Below are positions 33,301 through 38,883 of a stretch of DNA of 64,000 nt, piece after piece. Position 1 is the first letter of the stretch. Every line of letters starts with the position of its first letter. The position numbers were made by a program, and so were the translations under genes. Below the pieces are notes generated by a model. The model worked only from the letters and a program-made list of their open reading frames with translations, did not search any database and was not told where the DNA came from. The DNA is from Malachius bipustulatus (lineage: Eukaryota; Arthropoda; Insecta; Coleoptera; Melyridae), in assembly GCA_910589415.1 (NCBI GenBank), contig OU342636.1, forward strand, positions 5,066,437 to 5,130,436, written 5' to 3'.

Positions 33301-36300
33301 AGATCGTGGTCAGCTAAACCCGTTGCCAAAACACCAGAATCTCGAATTATGGACCTATCATTTACTACGAGGTGATCCAGAAGTGACTCTGAAGTAGGTG
33401 TCACTCTTGTTGGCTGAGTGATCAACTGAGACAAATTTAGTTCATTCAAGAAATCACCATACGCTCTTGACTCAACAGAGTTAGATTTCAAAAGATCTAT
33501 ATTAAAATCTCCTACAATAATCAGTTTATCACTTCTTAATAGAGAATTGCAGACCGTGATGTGTAACTCGTTTATAAAAGTCTTATAGTTAATGTCATGA
33601 TTCCTGTAAACCACACAATACACAAATCTAATGTTACCAATGGTCAACAACAGACATATCTGCTCGATATCCGAGCTAGTATTCATAAGTAAAACCTTAA
33701 TTAGTATATTTACGACAATCTTATCGTATCACATAATTTCTGAACTAACTAAGCGTATCAAGACGCAAGTCGTACTTCCGTCTCAATCTCGCTCATCTTT
33801 TTAGAATTGCCGACGATTCAAACGTTTTTCTGACAATACGTCCCAATTTAACTCGAATGACTGCAATGCAATAGAAGGAGTAAGAAATTTAACCAGGTGA
33901 TGTACCCTTAGTTACTTTATTACGGTATTTATTATATTATTAACATGGTAATAAACAATACTTTAATGGAGTCTTTGGATTTAACATTAATGAAAATTAT
34001 AACGTAATCTAAAACGAAAACTTCTGACATTTTACAATTCCTGTATTCACTAACTTGTTTTTATATCCATCAGACGTCTTCTCTTCTTCCTGCTTCACTA
34101 GAAAGAAAATGAAATGTAACAATGTAAAAATTGTAGTGAAATACGAGTGGCCAGTGATCCGAATAATTACTAAAAGTTTTAACAAGTGGGTTATATGAAT
34201 ATTAATACTCCAAAGATAGTCATTTGATTTGAACATGAAAATATTTAAAATGTTTTAGGTGGTTCTCAACGTTGGTCTGTGCATTGCATTGCATAGCCTA
34301 GCAGCAGACGATAACGAGGACTCGTTCCTGCCACCCGGACTGGATGGCAGCGCACTCACTTGTGTAACCTTCAAATATGTGGTGTTTCGTCCTTTCATTG
34401 ATGAAATCCTCGTAGGGACAATTAAAAACTGCAACAGAGAAGGCGTCCAAAGTAAGATGTTGTCATTTTTACCTTTGAATTCAATGTTGACCAATGCAAC
34501 AACTGTTTTAGTCACGTTGGGATTTTTTGACGACATATTCATACCACCGAGTGCACTTCAACATCCATCGAAATTCAACGAAATGGAGCAGACATGGGTT
34601 TGGGAATATAACACTGAAGATGGAGTTCATGAGTTAGTTATGGATAAAGAGGACAAAATCAGGTTCAGGGTTACCACAGAAACTTTCAGAGACATTTCTC
34701 CAAACAAGCCTGGTTTTCCACTCGATCATAATCAAGACTGCCTGGAAAATCAAGTACCCTACAGTTTAACAGTGAGTAAATCCACCAAAGCTTTTATAAA
34801 TAATTCATAGTAAAATTTAGGTAAGTATGCAACGAATACCGATTTTTCATTTTAAGTTTATTTAAGTTTATTGAATTTTGCAGAACAATATTTTAGACCA
34901 AATAAACATTTAAGCGGTGAAATGACTGCCAATAGTGACCTCTATGGGCCCGCTCATTCAGATCATAGATATATTCTCCTGGAGATCGACTCTGTCGATA
35001 AAACAGTAGAACTATATCGTAACCCTCGGAAAACCGACTGGGTGAAATACCGGGAGGAGTAAAGGAACACTTAGCAAATGTCAAAAGCAATATAAGTTGC
35101 ATAAATTATATAGAGGAGGTTGAGCGGGCCATTACAACCTCATATCATAACAACTGTACTCAGAGACCTCGTCGTAAAGGCGGGGATGCTACCTGGTGGA
35201 ATCCAAAACTAGCAGAAATGAGACGGAAAACTCTAAAGCTCTTTAACAGAGCCAAGAAGTCAGGACAGTGGGGTGACTATAAGGCAACCATAACTGAATA
35301 CAATAAGGAGATACGAATAGCCAGAAGGAATGCGTGGAGGAAGCTCTGTCAGGATGTGGAAACCACAACCGAAGGAGAAAGACTCTACAAACTCCTGGCA
35401 AAAGATCCCCTTAACCCCATTGGAACTCTAACAGACAACAATGATAAATATACAGAAACTGGAAGCGGTACACTTGAGGTACTTCTTAAGGCGCACTTCC
35501 CAGACTGTATGACAATAAATCAGCACGACAACCGACAGTCTGACATAATAAAACCTACACATAGGCACTCGAAAGAAGACTGGTGCCTGGCAAGACATAT
35601 TATCACATATTTTGACAAAGTCAGATGGACACTAAGCTGCAAACTTTACAGAGCCCGCCTGCCAAATGGATATATGCCACTTGCCTGGAGAGAAGTAAAG
35701 GTAATCTTTATACCGAAACCTGGCAGTAATTACTACAACGAGGCAAAGGCATACAGACCGATAAACCTAACATCATTTCTTCTGAAAACTTTAGAAAAAC
35801 TGATTGAAAAGCACAAAGGGTCTTGATGTCATGCAGAAGGTCCTTTGCAAAAACATGGGTCCTAAAACCACGTGTGGTTCACTGGCTATACACAGCCGTG
35901 ATCAGACCCATAATGACATATGGATGCCTGATCTGGTGGCCCAAAACCAGCCAGAGACAGGCTGATATGAAACTCCAAGGTGTACAAAGACTGGCATGCC
36001 TGTGCATAACGGGAGCCATAAAACCACATCAACAGCAGCCCTAGCAGCTATTATACTAAACCTACCTCCTCTTAATAAATATGTACATATATCAAAAGTG
36101 AGGCGAGGATAGGGCATAGGCTGGAACAAAATAACAACTGGGGTAAACCTGGACCACTAGGTCACTCCAGAATAGCTCATTTCATCAATGATCCATTACT
36201 TGTGATGCACTCTGATGGGGATAAGCCCTAAAATCACATTTGAGATAAGCTTCAAAGTCCTGATCGACTGGGAGAATGGAAACAAATGGAAGAGCTATGT

Positions 36301-37384
36301 CTGAAAAGAGGACTGATCTGGTACACAGACGGTTCCAAAACAGACTTAGGAGCAGGAGCCGGCTTGTATGGAGTGTCCCCCAGATACAGCATGTCTGTAT
36401 CATTAGGGAAGCACATCACAATCATGCAAGCTGAAATACATGCAATACAGCAATGTGTCGGAGAATGTATGAGAAGGAACTATAAGAATAGAGAAATCTA
36501 CATACTCTCCGATAGCCAGGCCAGCCTGAAAGCTCTTGCATGCTGCAAAACCAAATCAAAACTGGTATAGGGATGCATCAACGACCTAAATGATCTGGCA
36601 AAACAAAACAAGGTAACACTTGTTTGGGTACCGGGTCACCTAGGAGTAGTTGGTAACGAAACGGCGGATGAACTGGCCAAAGAGGGCGCAGCAGCCGCCT
36701 TCACAAGACCAGAACCAATGTTTGGAACTACCAGGAACATGGTACGTGGCGCGATAGCTAGTTGGAGAAGTAACCAACGCAAATTAATGGTAAAAGAACC
36801 ATCGCCAAAACTTGTCAATCAACTACTGCATTTAAACAGAATGCAAGTTAAGACAGTGGTGGGACTTCTTACAGGACACTGCCACCTGAGACAACACCTG
36901 AAGAAGCTGGGTATCTTCAATGGAGAACCAGAATGCAGACTATGCAATGAGTAAGACGAAACAGCTTTCCATGTAATCTCTGAGTGCCCAGCACTCAATC
37001 GAACCCGACACTCAATCATGGGGAACAATACCAATGGCATGATGTCGGGGAAAGCCTTGGCAAGCAAACTTCTGAATCTTGTGAAGGATACAGAGTTATT
37101 TGAATAGTCAAGAACCAATAGCTATGGAAAGATACAATTTAACCGATTCTCTGTCTCTGTTACTTCTCAAGGTCCCAATGGTGAGAGAGTTTTAAAAAAT
37201 CACTTTGTATAAAAACCAGAAAATCGTCAATCTTGCAAATAGGAGCCTCTTGTCTTAATGTTTTCAACAAAGTTAATCGAATGAAAATTCCAAAACTAAA
37301 AAATGTTCTTGTTTTTAATGCAAATTGTTTCAGGCAAGTATCAATGAACCGGGGCTCGGCTTACTACGATGGTGGACCAACTAG
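9210..37384 (+). CDS. POLR3H: RNA polymerase III subunit RPC8 (POLR3H/RPC25), 4 coding exons
   Basis: Coding exons 9210-9320, 34259-34451, 34512-34771, 37334-37384 join in frame (phases 0, 1, 0) into 204 codons plus stop, the length of human POLR3H. Recognition is from the block VVLNVGLCIAL, then VVFRPFIDEILVG, LGFFDDIFIPPSALQHP, WVWEYNTEDGVHEL, and the C-terminus ASINEPGLGLLRWWTN, all close to family sequences. RPC8 is the Pol III relative of RPB7: it pairs with RPC9 in the stalk and takes part in initiation on tRNA and 5S genes in the nucleus. The region from about residue 80 is the S1/OB RNA-binding part. Intron 1 is 24,938 bp and full of nested elements, intron 2 is 60 nt, intron 3 is 2,562 bp. 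The first 37 residues diverge from the family (see exon 1). It faces FBXL16 tail to tail. Confidence 0.88.
9566..9602 (-). ncRNA. Hammerhead ribozyme-like motif, minus strand
   Basis: On the minus strand: stem I CGTC (9602-9599), canonical core CTGATGA (9598-9592), extra U (9591), stem II GGG/CCC (9590-9588 with 9582-9580), GAA (9579-9577), stem III A-U and C-G (9576-9571), cleavage residue A9570, stem I GACG (9569-9566). Stem I bases differ from the 4443 copy (CGTC/GACG against TTGTC/GACAA) but still pair. Confidence 0.62.
9604..9686 (-). other. Intron-like segment in PLE tail (83 nt)
   Basis: On the minus strand: donor ACAA/GTGAGT at 9687/9686 and acceptor CACTTTCAG ending at 9604, directly before the hammerhead-like motif. 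Same architecture as 4356-4439. Confidence 0.45.
9858..10298. mobile_element. Near-perfect ~440-bp palindromic MITE
   Basis: The left arm (about 9858-10029) and right arm (about 10120-10298) are reverse complements with very few differences, from ATCTAGATGAGCGGCATGG inward to CCCTAATACGTGTATTC. A small centre of about 90 bp has a weaker inverted pair, GCGAACAGG/CCTGTTCG. No coding capacity. A transcript would form a double strand of about 170 bp. Confidence 0.8.
10390..10421. repeat. Perfect 11-bp hairpin
   Basis: AGCATCTCCCA (10390-10400) and TGGGAGATGCT (10411-10421) around a 10-nt loop. Confidence 0.5.
10442..10557. repeat. Left part of a foldback host repeat
   Basis: Begins TACAGGGTGGACCATC and runs into ATAGGACCATATAATGACATAAT. 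That last block recurs, inverted and uninterrupted, at about 25720-25745. Two younger elements (10558-14583 and 14656-22168) have split this arm. Confidence 0.6.
10631..11181. mobile_element. Foldback MITE in the 3' end of the non-LTR element
   Basis: GGTAATCCTCCACTTTACG on the left is mirrored at 11158-11179, and the arms continue through GCCATAATGCGCGT and GGCAGTTTAGAAC. Inside is a second inverted pair around GGTCAGGGTAGG (about 10860 and 10996). Confidence 0.7.
11495..14366 (-). pseudogene. Non-LTR ORF2 (endonuclease-reverse transcriptase), two lesions
   Basis: From 14366 downward: an apurinic-like endonuclease (LNIRSLNANFEQLE, CTETWTLSHYE, VGDFNVDLL, PDHYPLF), then reverse transcriptase (FKAGDRHRANNYRPISL, DLSKAFDTVDH, GVPQGTILGPLLF, catalytic YADD near 12270), then a C-terminal domain. 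Two breaks: an in-frame TGA at about 12639-12641 just before QYGFVKKLG, and a frameshift in an A/T run near 11775-11785 that moves the last 90 codons (11767-11495) to another frame. The enzyme would nick target DNA and copy its own RNA there. With both lesions it is dead, but recently so. Confidence 0.85.
14589..14655. repeat. Middle piece of the split foldback arm
   Basis: CAGTTTAATT followed by TAATTGAGCCATCAGCGATAA and TAATTTGGTGTT matches, inverted, 25660-25730. It lies between the non-LTR element and the LTR element and ends in the LTR element's target duplication AATGT (14651-14655). Confidence 0.7.
15009..15015 (+). promoter_or_regulatory. TATA box of the LTR
   Basis: TATAAAA 353 bp into the LTR, followed by GC-rich sequence; the 3' LTR has the same box at 20766-20772. 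The placement is plausible for U3. Not tested. Confidence 0.5.
15343..15714 (+). other. Array of four hairpins with a common 20-nt loop
   Basis: Stems and loops: (1) 15343-15353/15374-15384, loop 15354-15373; (2) 15454-15461/15482-15489, loop 15462-15481; (3) 15557-15565/15586-15594 with a 2x2 internal loop, loop 15566-15585; (4) 15681-15687/15708-15714, loop 15688-15707. The loop is always 20 nt, close to AGGCTTGGCTTTGGTCAGGG. The stems differ (GCGATTTC/GAAATCGC, CGTCGC/GCGACG, CGATTTC/GAAATCG, GACGT/ACGTC) but stay paired. Spacing between loops (108, 104, 122 nt) does not keep a reading frame, so the constraint looks structural. The 3' LTR carries the same array at +5757. Confidence 0.75.
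16353..16363 (+). repeat. Primer-site-like sequence inside the LTR
   Basis: TGGCGCCCGAG, identical to the first 11 bases of the true primer site 63 bp downstream, but inside the LTR. Confidence 0.6.
16416..16434 (+). promoter_or_regulatory. tRNA primer binding site
   Basis: TGGCGCCCGAGCAGGGACC, 4 nt after the 5' LTR end. It is complementary to the 3' end of a lysine-type tRNA (GGGCGCCA end) with one likely mismatch. It primes minus-strand synthesis. Confidence 0.75.
16435..17108 (+). other. Retrotransposon leader
   Basis: 674 bp between primer site and gag. It contains two or three copies of GCATAAACCGAG (16572-16605). It probably holds the packaging signal. Open frames on both strands here have no recognisable protein. 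Confidence 0.5.
17109..18512 (+). CDS. gag: Gag polyprotein, LTR retrotransposon
   Basis: 467 residues. Residues about 45-75 (LRKDDLDKEMMKIG, RRILSNWF) look like a SAP-type motif, seen in some arthropod Gag proteins. A Pro/Thr-rich linker follows. Residues about 195-300 (FLERLEELRELYG, LLLDGECLAWYRNN, FLSSFRKYFF) are the retrotransposon Gag domain that builds the particle shell. From about residue 420 lies a zinc knuckle, CWRCGETGHLRSQC, followed by a second Cys-rich box (CSRCSRPG...CDC). The start at 17109 is the first in-frame ATG. Stop at 18510-18512. Near the end, GGGAAAC lets some ribosomes slip into the protease frame. Strongly GC-rich against an AT-rich background. Confidence 0.85.
   Translation: MTAEGGYDQLGACGQAGVTEGEPDAIDSLFNPEVPDTRTSWIYKLRKDDLDKEMMKIGRPCDGTVEEKRRILSNWFKSLSGSRPNPPLKSDATPGSTAPPGISTAVTMSISTTTPPAFTTAAAATYHLPWTRPVSQPPQPPIMSALPTLPAFTSPGSMPYTFFPHAPTTGAQTSQQTEPLEPPNVTSWNLRFDGRTNAADFLERLEELRELYGVSEGRMLRAMPLLLDGECLAWYRNNAAGLTTWQRFLSSFRKYFFKGDYFFELETEISRRTQGRNEDVLRYITAMQTLFRRHGAIPPQRQLDWIVRNLKPEIKQMIWGRRFEDVSSLMGDSKAAQDVLTELQAARRPPDSDSRPRPPTATPSADVNPPPSPQRERQQSRRPDREPSPPRRAFGTAPAEPAVPKSVRFNSPTREPSRAVCWRCGETGHLRSQCTGQPKLFCSRCSRPGVMSRNCDCPNQGNETRGG
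18368..20215 (+). CDS. pro: Protease with zinc-knuckle tail (no polymerase)
   Basis: Open frame in the -1 phase to gag, overlapping it by 145 nt; it has no start of its own in the right place and is read by frameshifting. An aspartic protease is clear: catalytic ALIDTGATRSFV at about residues 86-97 and LVLGMDILG at about 160-168. It would cut the Gag precursor as a dimer. Next is the pre-RT linker (HRIKLKSVEP, MNPRLLAIVNDE, near 19310-19395). Where the polymerase should begin, the frame passes into unrelated sequence, then, at about residue 476, CWRCGELGHFRNAC plus CSRCKRPG...CPC, a diverged copy of the Gag knuckle block. The frame ends in an Arg/Pro-rich tail. I read this as an in-frame deletion joint or mosaic. 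Confidence 0.75.
   Translation: MLALRRNGTSSQPVYRATKAVLFTMLSPGGDVPKLRLSESGKRDAGRVNAPNHRIPAPINRTPTETELDPDTRPFLSVNIEGNAYEALIDTGATRSFVSGRVADHCRLRGVPIHNYKGTRARVADGTSTPIQEAFLLDVYVNQRQLKTFFLALPHLPVDLVLGMDILGDADFTLDMRRHEVTIKGQRCPLLAPSRRASSHVDLADEPCARQENGDGNRPRTTESEPVKTPDCHSLDSLVDEHRHDSPPDRTGGEDSNQKVAATDARPVGEGATGLEASDRFEELSLLQRQQLDNFLRTEMTEFSRIRSTTDVVSHRIKLKSVEPSKQGHRPMNPRLLAIVNDEGGPPSACTLSYRIRADPQHTHPRLQFHRRKGRRYHRQQKCLTENNSFKKVMMLQMTDDELDYAWSSPPSVSYTFTDTPSPEPGPPIGYVPTPKARVASPPAASFRQTLPRTKPLSERLGSRTADPDPIRSSVLCWRCGELGHFRNACAGARKLFCSRCKRPGILSRDCPCWGGRRAAKRHKTGEDRPRREVARREAIHSKASGATADKAVQCNLLAAPALPADATHQRPRYRRHYVLPPATRAKIALRRSASKPRDAQPRACPAASEDPGME
18488..18541 (+). promoter_or_regulatory. -1 ribosomal frameshift signal
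   Basis: Slippery heptamer GGGAAAC (18488-18494), in register with gag as G GGA AAC; a 6-nt spacer (18495-18500); then a perfect 10-bp stem CGGGGCGGGT (18501-18510) with ACCCGCCCCG (18532-18541) and a 21-nt loop that could form a pseudoknot. A -1 shift here leads into the protease frame, 16 nt before the gag stop. Same heptamer as the gag-pro sites of some betaretroviruses. Confidence 0.85.
20216..20398 (+). other. Retrotransposon 3' untranslated segment
   Basis: AT-rich segment between the open frame and the polypurine tract. No env frame. Confidence 0.5.
20399..20412 (+). promoter_or_regulatory. Polypurine tract
   Basis: GAAGAGAGGGGAG-type purine run directly against the 3' LTR start; it primes plus-strand DNA. 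Confidence 0.8.
20413..22168 (+). repeat. 3' LTR (1,756 bp)
   Basis: Same length as the 5' LTR at an offset of 5,757. By eye I find no difference, including the four hairpins (21100-21471). Followed by the target duplication AATGT (22169-22173). Confidence 0.9.
22169..22284. repeat. Inner piece of the split foldback arm
   Basis: GTGACCAAAATAAATTCG through ATTACAAGCCTTTAATTAA continues the arm broken by the LTR element. It mirrors 25549-25665 on the other side of the palindrome. Confidence 0.7.
22285..23462. mobile_element. Long palindromic element, ~450-bp arms
   Basis: Ends TAGAC and GTCTA, next to GGCGGCCGCGAGGTAC and its mirror. Arms about 22287-22740 and 23005-23460 are nearly identical inverted copies, broken by a 264-bp centre that partly repeats the arm (GTTACCTCCGTCTGAC recurs). 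The element sits between TTAATTAA and AAATACTT of the host repeat; the uninterrupted form is at about 25540-25550. Open frames in it are mirror images and are not genes. Confidence 0.8.
23463..24042. repeat. Loop region of the host foldback
   Basis: ATATGGAAATGACA... (about 23476-23508) mirrors 25503-25540. GCATTATAACTCACTCCG (about 23577) mirrors 24983-25001. No gene seen. Confidence 0.5.
24043..24318. mobile_element. Foldback MITE with CCACAGAATAG motifs
   Basis: Ends TATACCACAGAGTAGGTACAA and its mirror near 24294-24318. Inside, CCACAGAATAG and CTATTCTGTGG alternate; one pair forms a hairpin at 24169-24198. Length about 276 bp. Confidence 0.6.
24319..25008. other. No gene; possible PLE tail remnant (minus)
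   Basis: On the minus strand 24601-24570 reads CTGATGACAACGAAACG, a hammerhead-like core without a stem II, as in worn Penelope tails. Nothing else recognised. Confidence 0.3.
25009..25356. mobile_element. Foldback MITE, GGTAAAGGTGCT ends
   Basis: GGTAAAGGTGCTCTATCG on the left is mirrored by CGATACAGCACCTTTACC on the right. The arms continue through GGTTTTACCCCTAC. GC-richer than its surroundings. No coding capacity. Confidence 0.7.
25503..25742. repeat. Right arm of the host foldback (empty-site copy)
   Basis: A continuous inverted copy of the arm that is split on the left by the palindrome, the LTR element and the non-LTR element. It reads without a break through ATTAACACCAAATTACAG and AAACTGATTATGTCATT, so it gives the pre-insertion sequence of two sites. 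Confidence 0.8.
25743..26495. mobile_element. Foldback element, TACAGGGTGTCTCAAG ends
   Basis: Left arm 25743 to about 26050; right arm is its mirror ending GACACCCTGTA near 26492. Arms are about 300 bp and highly similar (for example CATTTGAAAAAAAAAAGTAG against its mirror). No transposase. Confidence 0.75.
26496..27061. repeat. Degenerate GAGGCATC hairpin repeats
   Basis: At least five units of about 28 bp based on GGCGAGGCATCA...TGATGCCTCAC (26507-26533, 26553-26580, 26597-26621, 26880-26906, 26936-26960), each self-complementary. The set starts at TTAA (26493), the target of piggyBac-type elements, so it may be a worn terminus. No transposase seen. Confidence 0.4.
27062..28779 (-). pseudogene. 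Old Jockey-like non-LTR element, RT part
   Basis: Minus-strand remains in several frames: SLPDVVV...YFPSRWK (28677-28429), QHGFRLNHNYCCTALL and DFSRAFDTVNH (28352-28041), LGPLLFVIY and catalytic YADDTQVY (27994-27797), then a C-terminal part with APPTYRLALFERFFTY (27454-27062). Many frameshifts and stops. Its 5' half, the endonuclease, is at 32945-33690; the element at 28780-32938 was inserted between them. Confidence 0.8.
28801..29694 (+). CDS. Non-LTR ORF1 (PHD-like, coiled coil), frameshifted at the end
   Basis: 297 residues. An N-terminal Cys/His cluster (CKYCSKNV, CVKCNSAFHPSC) resembles the PHD-like finger of CR1/Jockey ORF1 proteins. A charged, Leu-rich stretch (about residues 75-130) is a likely coiled coil. 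The frame stops at 29694, but reading on in another frame to 29947 gives plausible continuation (CAQANSNDVIVEKLP, FKVGIDRKYYEDLN), so a frameshift near 29690 has probably cut it. ORF1 proteins coat the element RNA. Confidence 0.75.
   Translation: MADRGALPSSSLCKYCSKNVTNSVGCVKCNSAFHPSCAGRVKGAKRVSDLEIVCCDSIDNGDETENSGILTMISKDGDHLKEENILLRQLLSSREEVIDALREEIALLKEKILLINELKSFKQCLNAGKNKEDIKVVSKEQKTLDDKKADNQDNITADSVQLGLKKVNKHTVGSEPKQHKFTVHQTRDAVKTVNRQIMENKQLEKMKEIINLNDPVLRISPTDEDFQLVHKKPNKRSFAAVAGSGPHNRRRPNVTIGTKKINEREEFKARPSKMWFYIGKVNEGVSKDTVYKYIRDK
29971..32826 (+). CDS. Non-LTR ORF2 endonuclease-reverse transcriptase, intact
   Basis: 951 residues without interruption. Endonuclease at about 1-230 (YYQNARSIRRK, LTETWLTPGHF, GDFNSPRL, EDAHHPAVSVE). 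Reverse transcriptase at about 440-720 (ISGPDGIPVFL, CNYRPVSVLSN, DFSKAFDRLDH, GVPQGSNLGPLLF, catalytic YADDLKLF). C-terminal domain to the end (RLEYAAIVWSP). Key motifs look complete. An intact frame this long in a decayed region marks a young insertion. Start taken at the first in-frame Met, 24 nt after an upstream TAG. Confidence 0.9.
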   Translation: MLNGSAALHCYYQNARSIRRKAEDVFSFASLGEYDIIALTETWLTPGHFSSEYFPDSYSVLRCDRDPHQTGCGRGGGVLLAVSNRFSIVQLDLGETFACFSHIDVVACKVLLLPKPLYIVVRYIHPNVTTMCYENFLETLSNFLLPVELIILLGDFNSPRLSDVLNLDTKSHILQRFITYNNLNQVNQVRNVHGRLLDLILCNSTDMTGSVTRDDVPMVQEDAHHPAVSVEIALVGGVRFPFFAGSDDRILNFRRANFPALYKELFDMDWTCILDITNISEACNAFYDRLNEVLRKHVPFFHNRKSKFPLWYTNEIKHNIELKKRAHRKFKKYKNEIDYLEFKHLRSIIKMQVKAAYISYVRGIEDGISQNPKRFWSYINNKRSTTRIGTHLVDNTGAVYDSPQQIVDGFSNYFARVFIPRTGVACPPNSECDKQLIQIDRLQEAEISSSIKRLKGDLISGPDGIPVFLIKDCCSVFAPVLTFLYNLALSTSSFPDIWSIARKCPILKSGTADNMCNYRPVSVLSNFAKIFEMALYTSIFPQVRDLISPRQHGFFEGRSTVTNLTYMTHYISTALDKQRQVDVVYTDFSKAFDRLDHQVLLIKLLKYGFSNSLLKLISSYLTNRKYYVQYNGYRSGCYMGTSGVPQGSNLGPLLFLLFINDIGDVVGEEFLLYADDLKLFSCVDSLNDCVKIQSRIDSIQTWCAKNSLDLNVDKCKVVTYSRSKKQLAYQYKIGSTLLKRDNHFKDLGVYFDSELTFSMHIDQTVNSSLRILGFMQRASREFSENTIKMLYYSFVRSRLEYAAIVWSPFYKTYKVEIEKVQRKFLKYLFYIAHRIYPPRGYDHKLLLKEFDVYSLEFRRITASLAFLYKILNGGVDSPDLLTFITFRVPQVSTRYDAIFQCPRAYTNIMFKSPIYCMMANFNLICRECDIFKSSLKEILSVAAIHLFCSTL
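32945..33690 (-). pseudogene. Old Jockey-like element, endonuclease part
   Basis: From 33686 downward: IRFVYCVVYRNHD, IIVGDFNIDLL, LDHLVVNDRS, GLADHDLVWCL, the second half of an apurinic-like endonuclease. Then, after 33088, AAPWLNGDIKIRIRHRD and LYRKLRNDT, which joins the text at 28779. The start of the endonuclease is missing. Confidence 0.75.
33691..34258. other. End of POLR3H intron 1, nothing recognised
   Basis: AT-rich sequence before exon 2. Ends in the acceptor TGTTTTAG. Confidence 0.4.
34259..34451 (+). CDS. POLR3H: POLR3H exon 2
   Basis: Acceptor TGTTTTAG at 34251-34258, donor CAAA/GTAAGA at 34451/34452. Encodes from VVLNVGLC to NREGVQ plus one base. Covers the end of the tip domain and entry into the S1/OB domain. 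The loop after CIAL is a few residues longer than in human. Confidence 0.9.
34512..34771 (+). CDS. POLR3H: POLR3H exon 3
   Basis: Follows a 60-nt intron (34452-34511). Encodes ITLGFFDDIFIPP through WVWEYNTEDG to VPYSLT, then donor GTGAGT. The 60-nt intron keeps the frame and has no in-frame stop, so an unspliced transcript would add 20 residues. Confidence 0.92.
34850..37140 (+). pseudogene. RNase H-type non-LTR element (LOA/I-like), RT core deleted
   Basis: In POLR3H intron 3, same strand. End of the endonuclease (AHSDHRYILLEID), a frameshift near 35060, RT beginning (RARLPNGYMPLAWREVKVIFIPKPG, AKAYRPINLTS), then a joint at about 35820: the catalytic core is gone and the text resumes with SCRRSFAKTWVLKPR and WLYTAVIRPIMTYG. 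RNase H follows ([52 protein letters not shown]), then a CCHC tail (CRLCNE...FHVISECPAL). Several stops. Dead copy. Confidence 0.8.
37334..37384 (+). CDS. POLR3H: POLR3H exon 4 (C-terminus)
   Basis: Acceptor TTGTTTCAG ending at 37333, then 16 codons and TAG. Encodes ASINEPGLGLLRWWTN, the conserved end of RPC8 proteins (human ends GLGLLSWWTSN). Confidence 0.92.
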   Translation, partial: ASINEPGLGLLRWWTN

Positions 37385-37985
37385 ATGAGATGTAAATTGT
37401 AAATAATTGGAATTTCCTTTTTCTTAACATGTAATCAATACTGATCAAAAAATGTTCTAACTGGCAATGATTATTATATTTGATAAGACAATATTCACTT
37501 CATATACCTACGTAGATATAAAATATTAAAATATTCCAGCAGTTACTTATAGGTTGTGTTCTTAACTTTTTTAATTAGGTGGCAAGGTATTGCTTCCAAT
37601 AGTCGGTAAAAGTGGACAGTTTCAAGTTCTCCGACTTTGTTATTTGTCAACTTAATCTTCCTTGTGATGGTAAACATATACGTAGTTAAATCACTCTGTA
37701 TAATAATAACTAAAGGTACACTAGACTTCCCTATAATTATTACCTACCTTAGAAGATTTTTTGATCATGTATTTTATGTTTGACTTATTCATAGATCTCA
37801 AGGCTAGTGAAGTTTTTTAAAAGTGACAAAGACTAATAATTTTAGTTACAACTGAATTATTGATAAGGTTTTTTTAAGTACACAGACTTAATTATTGACT
37901 TTGTGTAGTAATTTTTGTACCTACATTGCGAGCATTTTATAAGCAGCAAATTTGGTTTTCAATAAAAATGCCCAACATCTAAAAA
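37385..37985 (+). terminator. POLR3H: POLR3H 3' UTR and poly(A) signal
   Basis: AATAAA at 37961-37966, 577 nt after the stop codon, is the first clear signal. The cleavage site is not determined. Confidence 0.5.
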
Positions 37986-38499
37986 ATACTATATTTCATT
38001 GGCAAACAAACATTCCCGTATTTACATCACAAAATTTAATTTCTTTTTCCTTCAAAAAGAAAAAAAATTACATATTATCCATTTTAAACATATACAATAG
38101 GGTGGTCCTTAAAATCGATGTGGAGAAATTTTAATAGCGACACCCTTTTATTTAGTTCAAAATAAATGAAAAAAACAGTAGCCAAAATTTCATAGAACCT
38201 GTGAATAACATGGGGCTTTTGCACAATTTCTTTGTATTTTTTTCCAAGCCTCACAAATGCAAAAAAAATCTAAAAACTTTGCGAATTGCATGTAAAGTAG
38301 TAGCACTTTATATGCAAATTATTATTAACACCTCATAAGATTTTATCAATTTAAAATCAATAATACAAATGATGAAAATTTCAGAAAATAAAAAAATTAG
38401 GAAAAATTTATTTCTGAGATTCTAATTTCATTTTTTAATTTAATTTTATTTCAATTTAATTAACGGACTTGCCATCTTACATATAAGCGCACATTTAAG

Positions 38500-38770
38500 A
38501 ATATGAATAAAATAAACTAAACTAAACCAAACTAAAACTAAAACTAAAATACAAGTATAAATAAATAAATAAAACAACTAGTACTATATAACGAACATAG
38601 CATAAGATTTGTTATTTATATATAGAGATCTTCAAGGCCACCTTGAAAGATCTCAGACTAAGATTCCGCATTTGTGATCTCAGGTTAAGCGAGTTAACCG
38701 AATTCGATATCCTGGTAATTGAGGAGTGCATTCCATAGTTGGTCCTATGAAACCCAACCACAAGCAGTGG
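38500..38770 (-). pseudogene. 3' end of a non-LTR element
   Basis: On the minus strand NYGMHSSITRI followed by SLNLRSQMRNLSLRSFK resembles the last residues of CR1/Jockey ORF2, followed by an (AATA)n-like tail (38560-38575). Short remnant inside the foldback. Confidence 0.5.
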
Positions 38771-38804
38771 TAGTTAATAAGCTTTTATGTACTCTCATAT
38801 TATA

Positions 38805-38883
38805 TTACAATGAGAATCTATGCAAGTTTAAATATTTTTTGAATTTCCTTAGGAACTTGCATAGATTCTCATTGTAATATATA
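38805..38883. repeat. Hairpin, 27-bp perfect arms
   Basis: ATTACAATGAGAATCTATGC...AAGTT and its reverse complement flank a loop of about 25 nt. Size and shape are like a microRNA precursor, but the arms are too perfect for a typical animal one. Confidence 0.55.

Noticed and set aside
34259..34810. A single 183-aa exon for POLR3H
   Set aside because: Reading through 34452-34511 adds 20 residues absent from the family and ignores good GT-AG sites; likewise the end beyond 34771 passes a GTGAGT donor.
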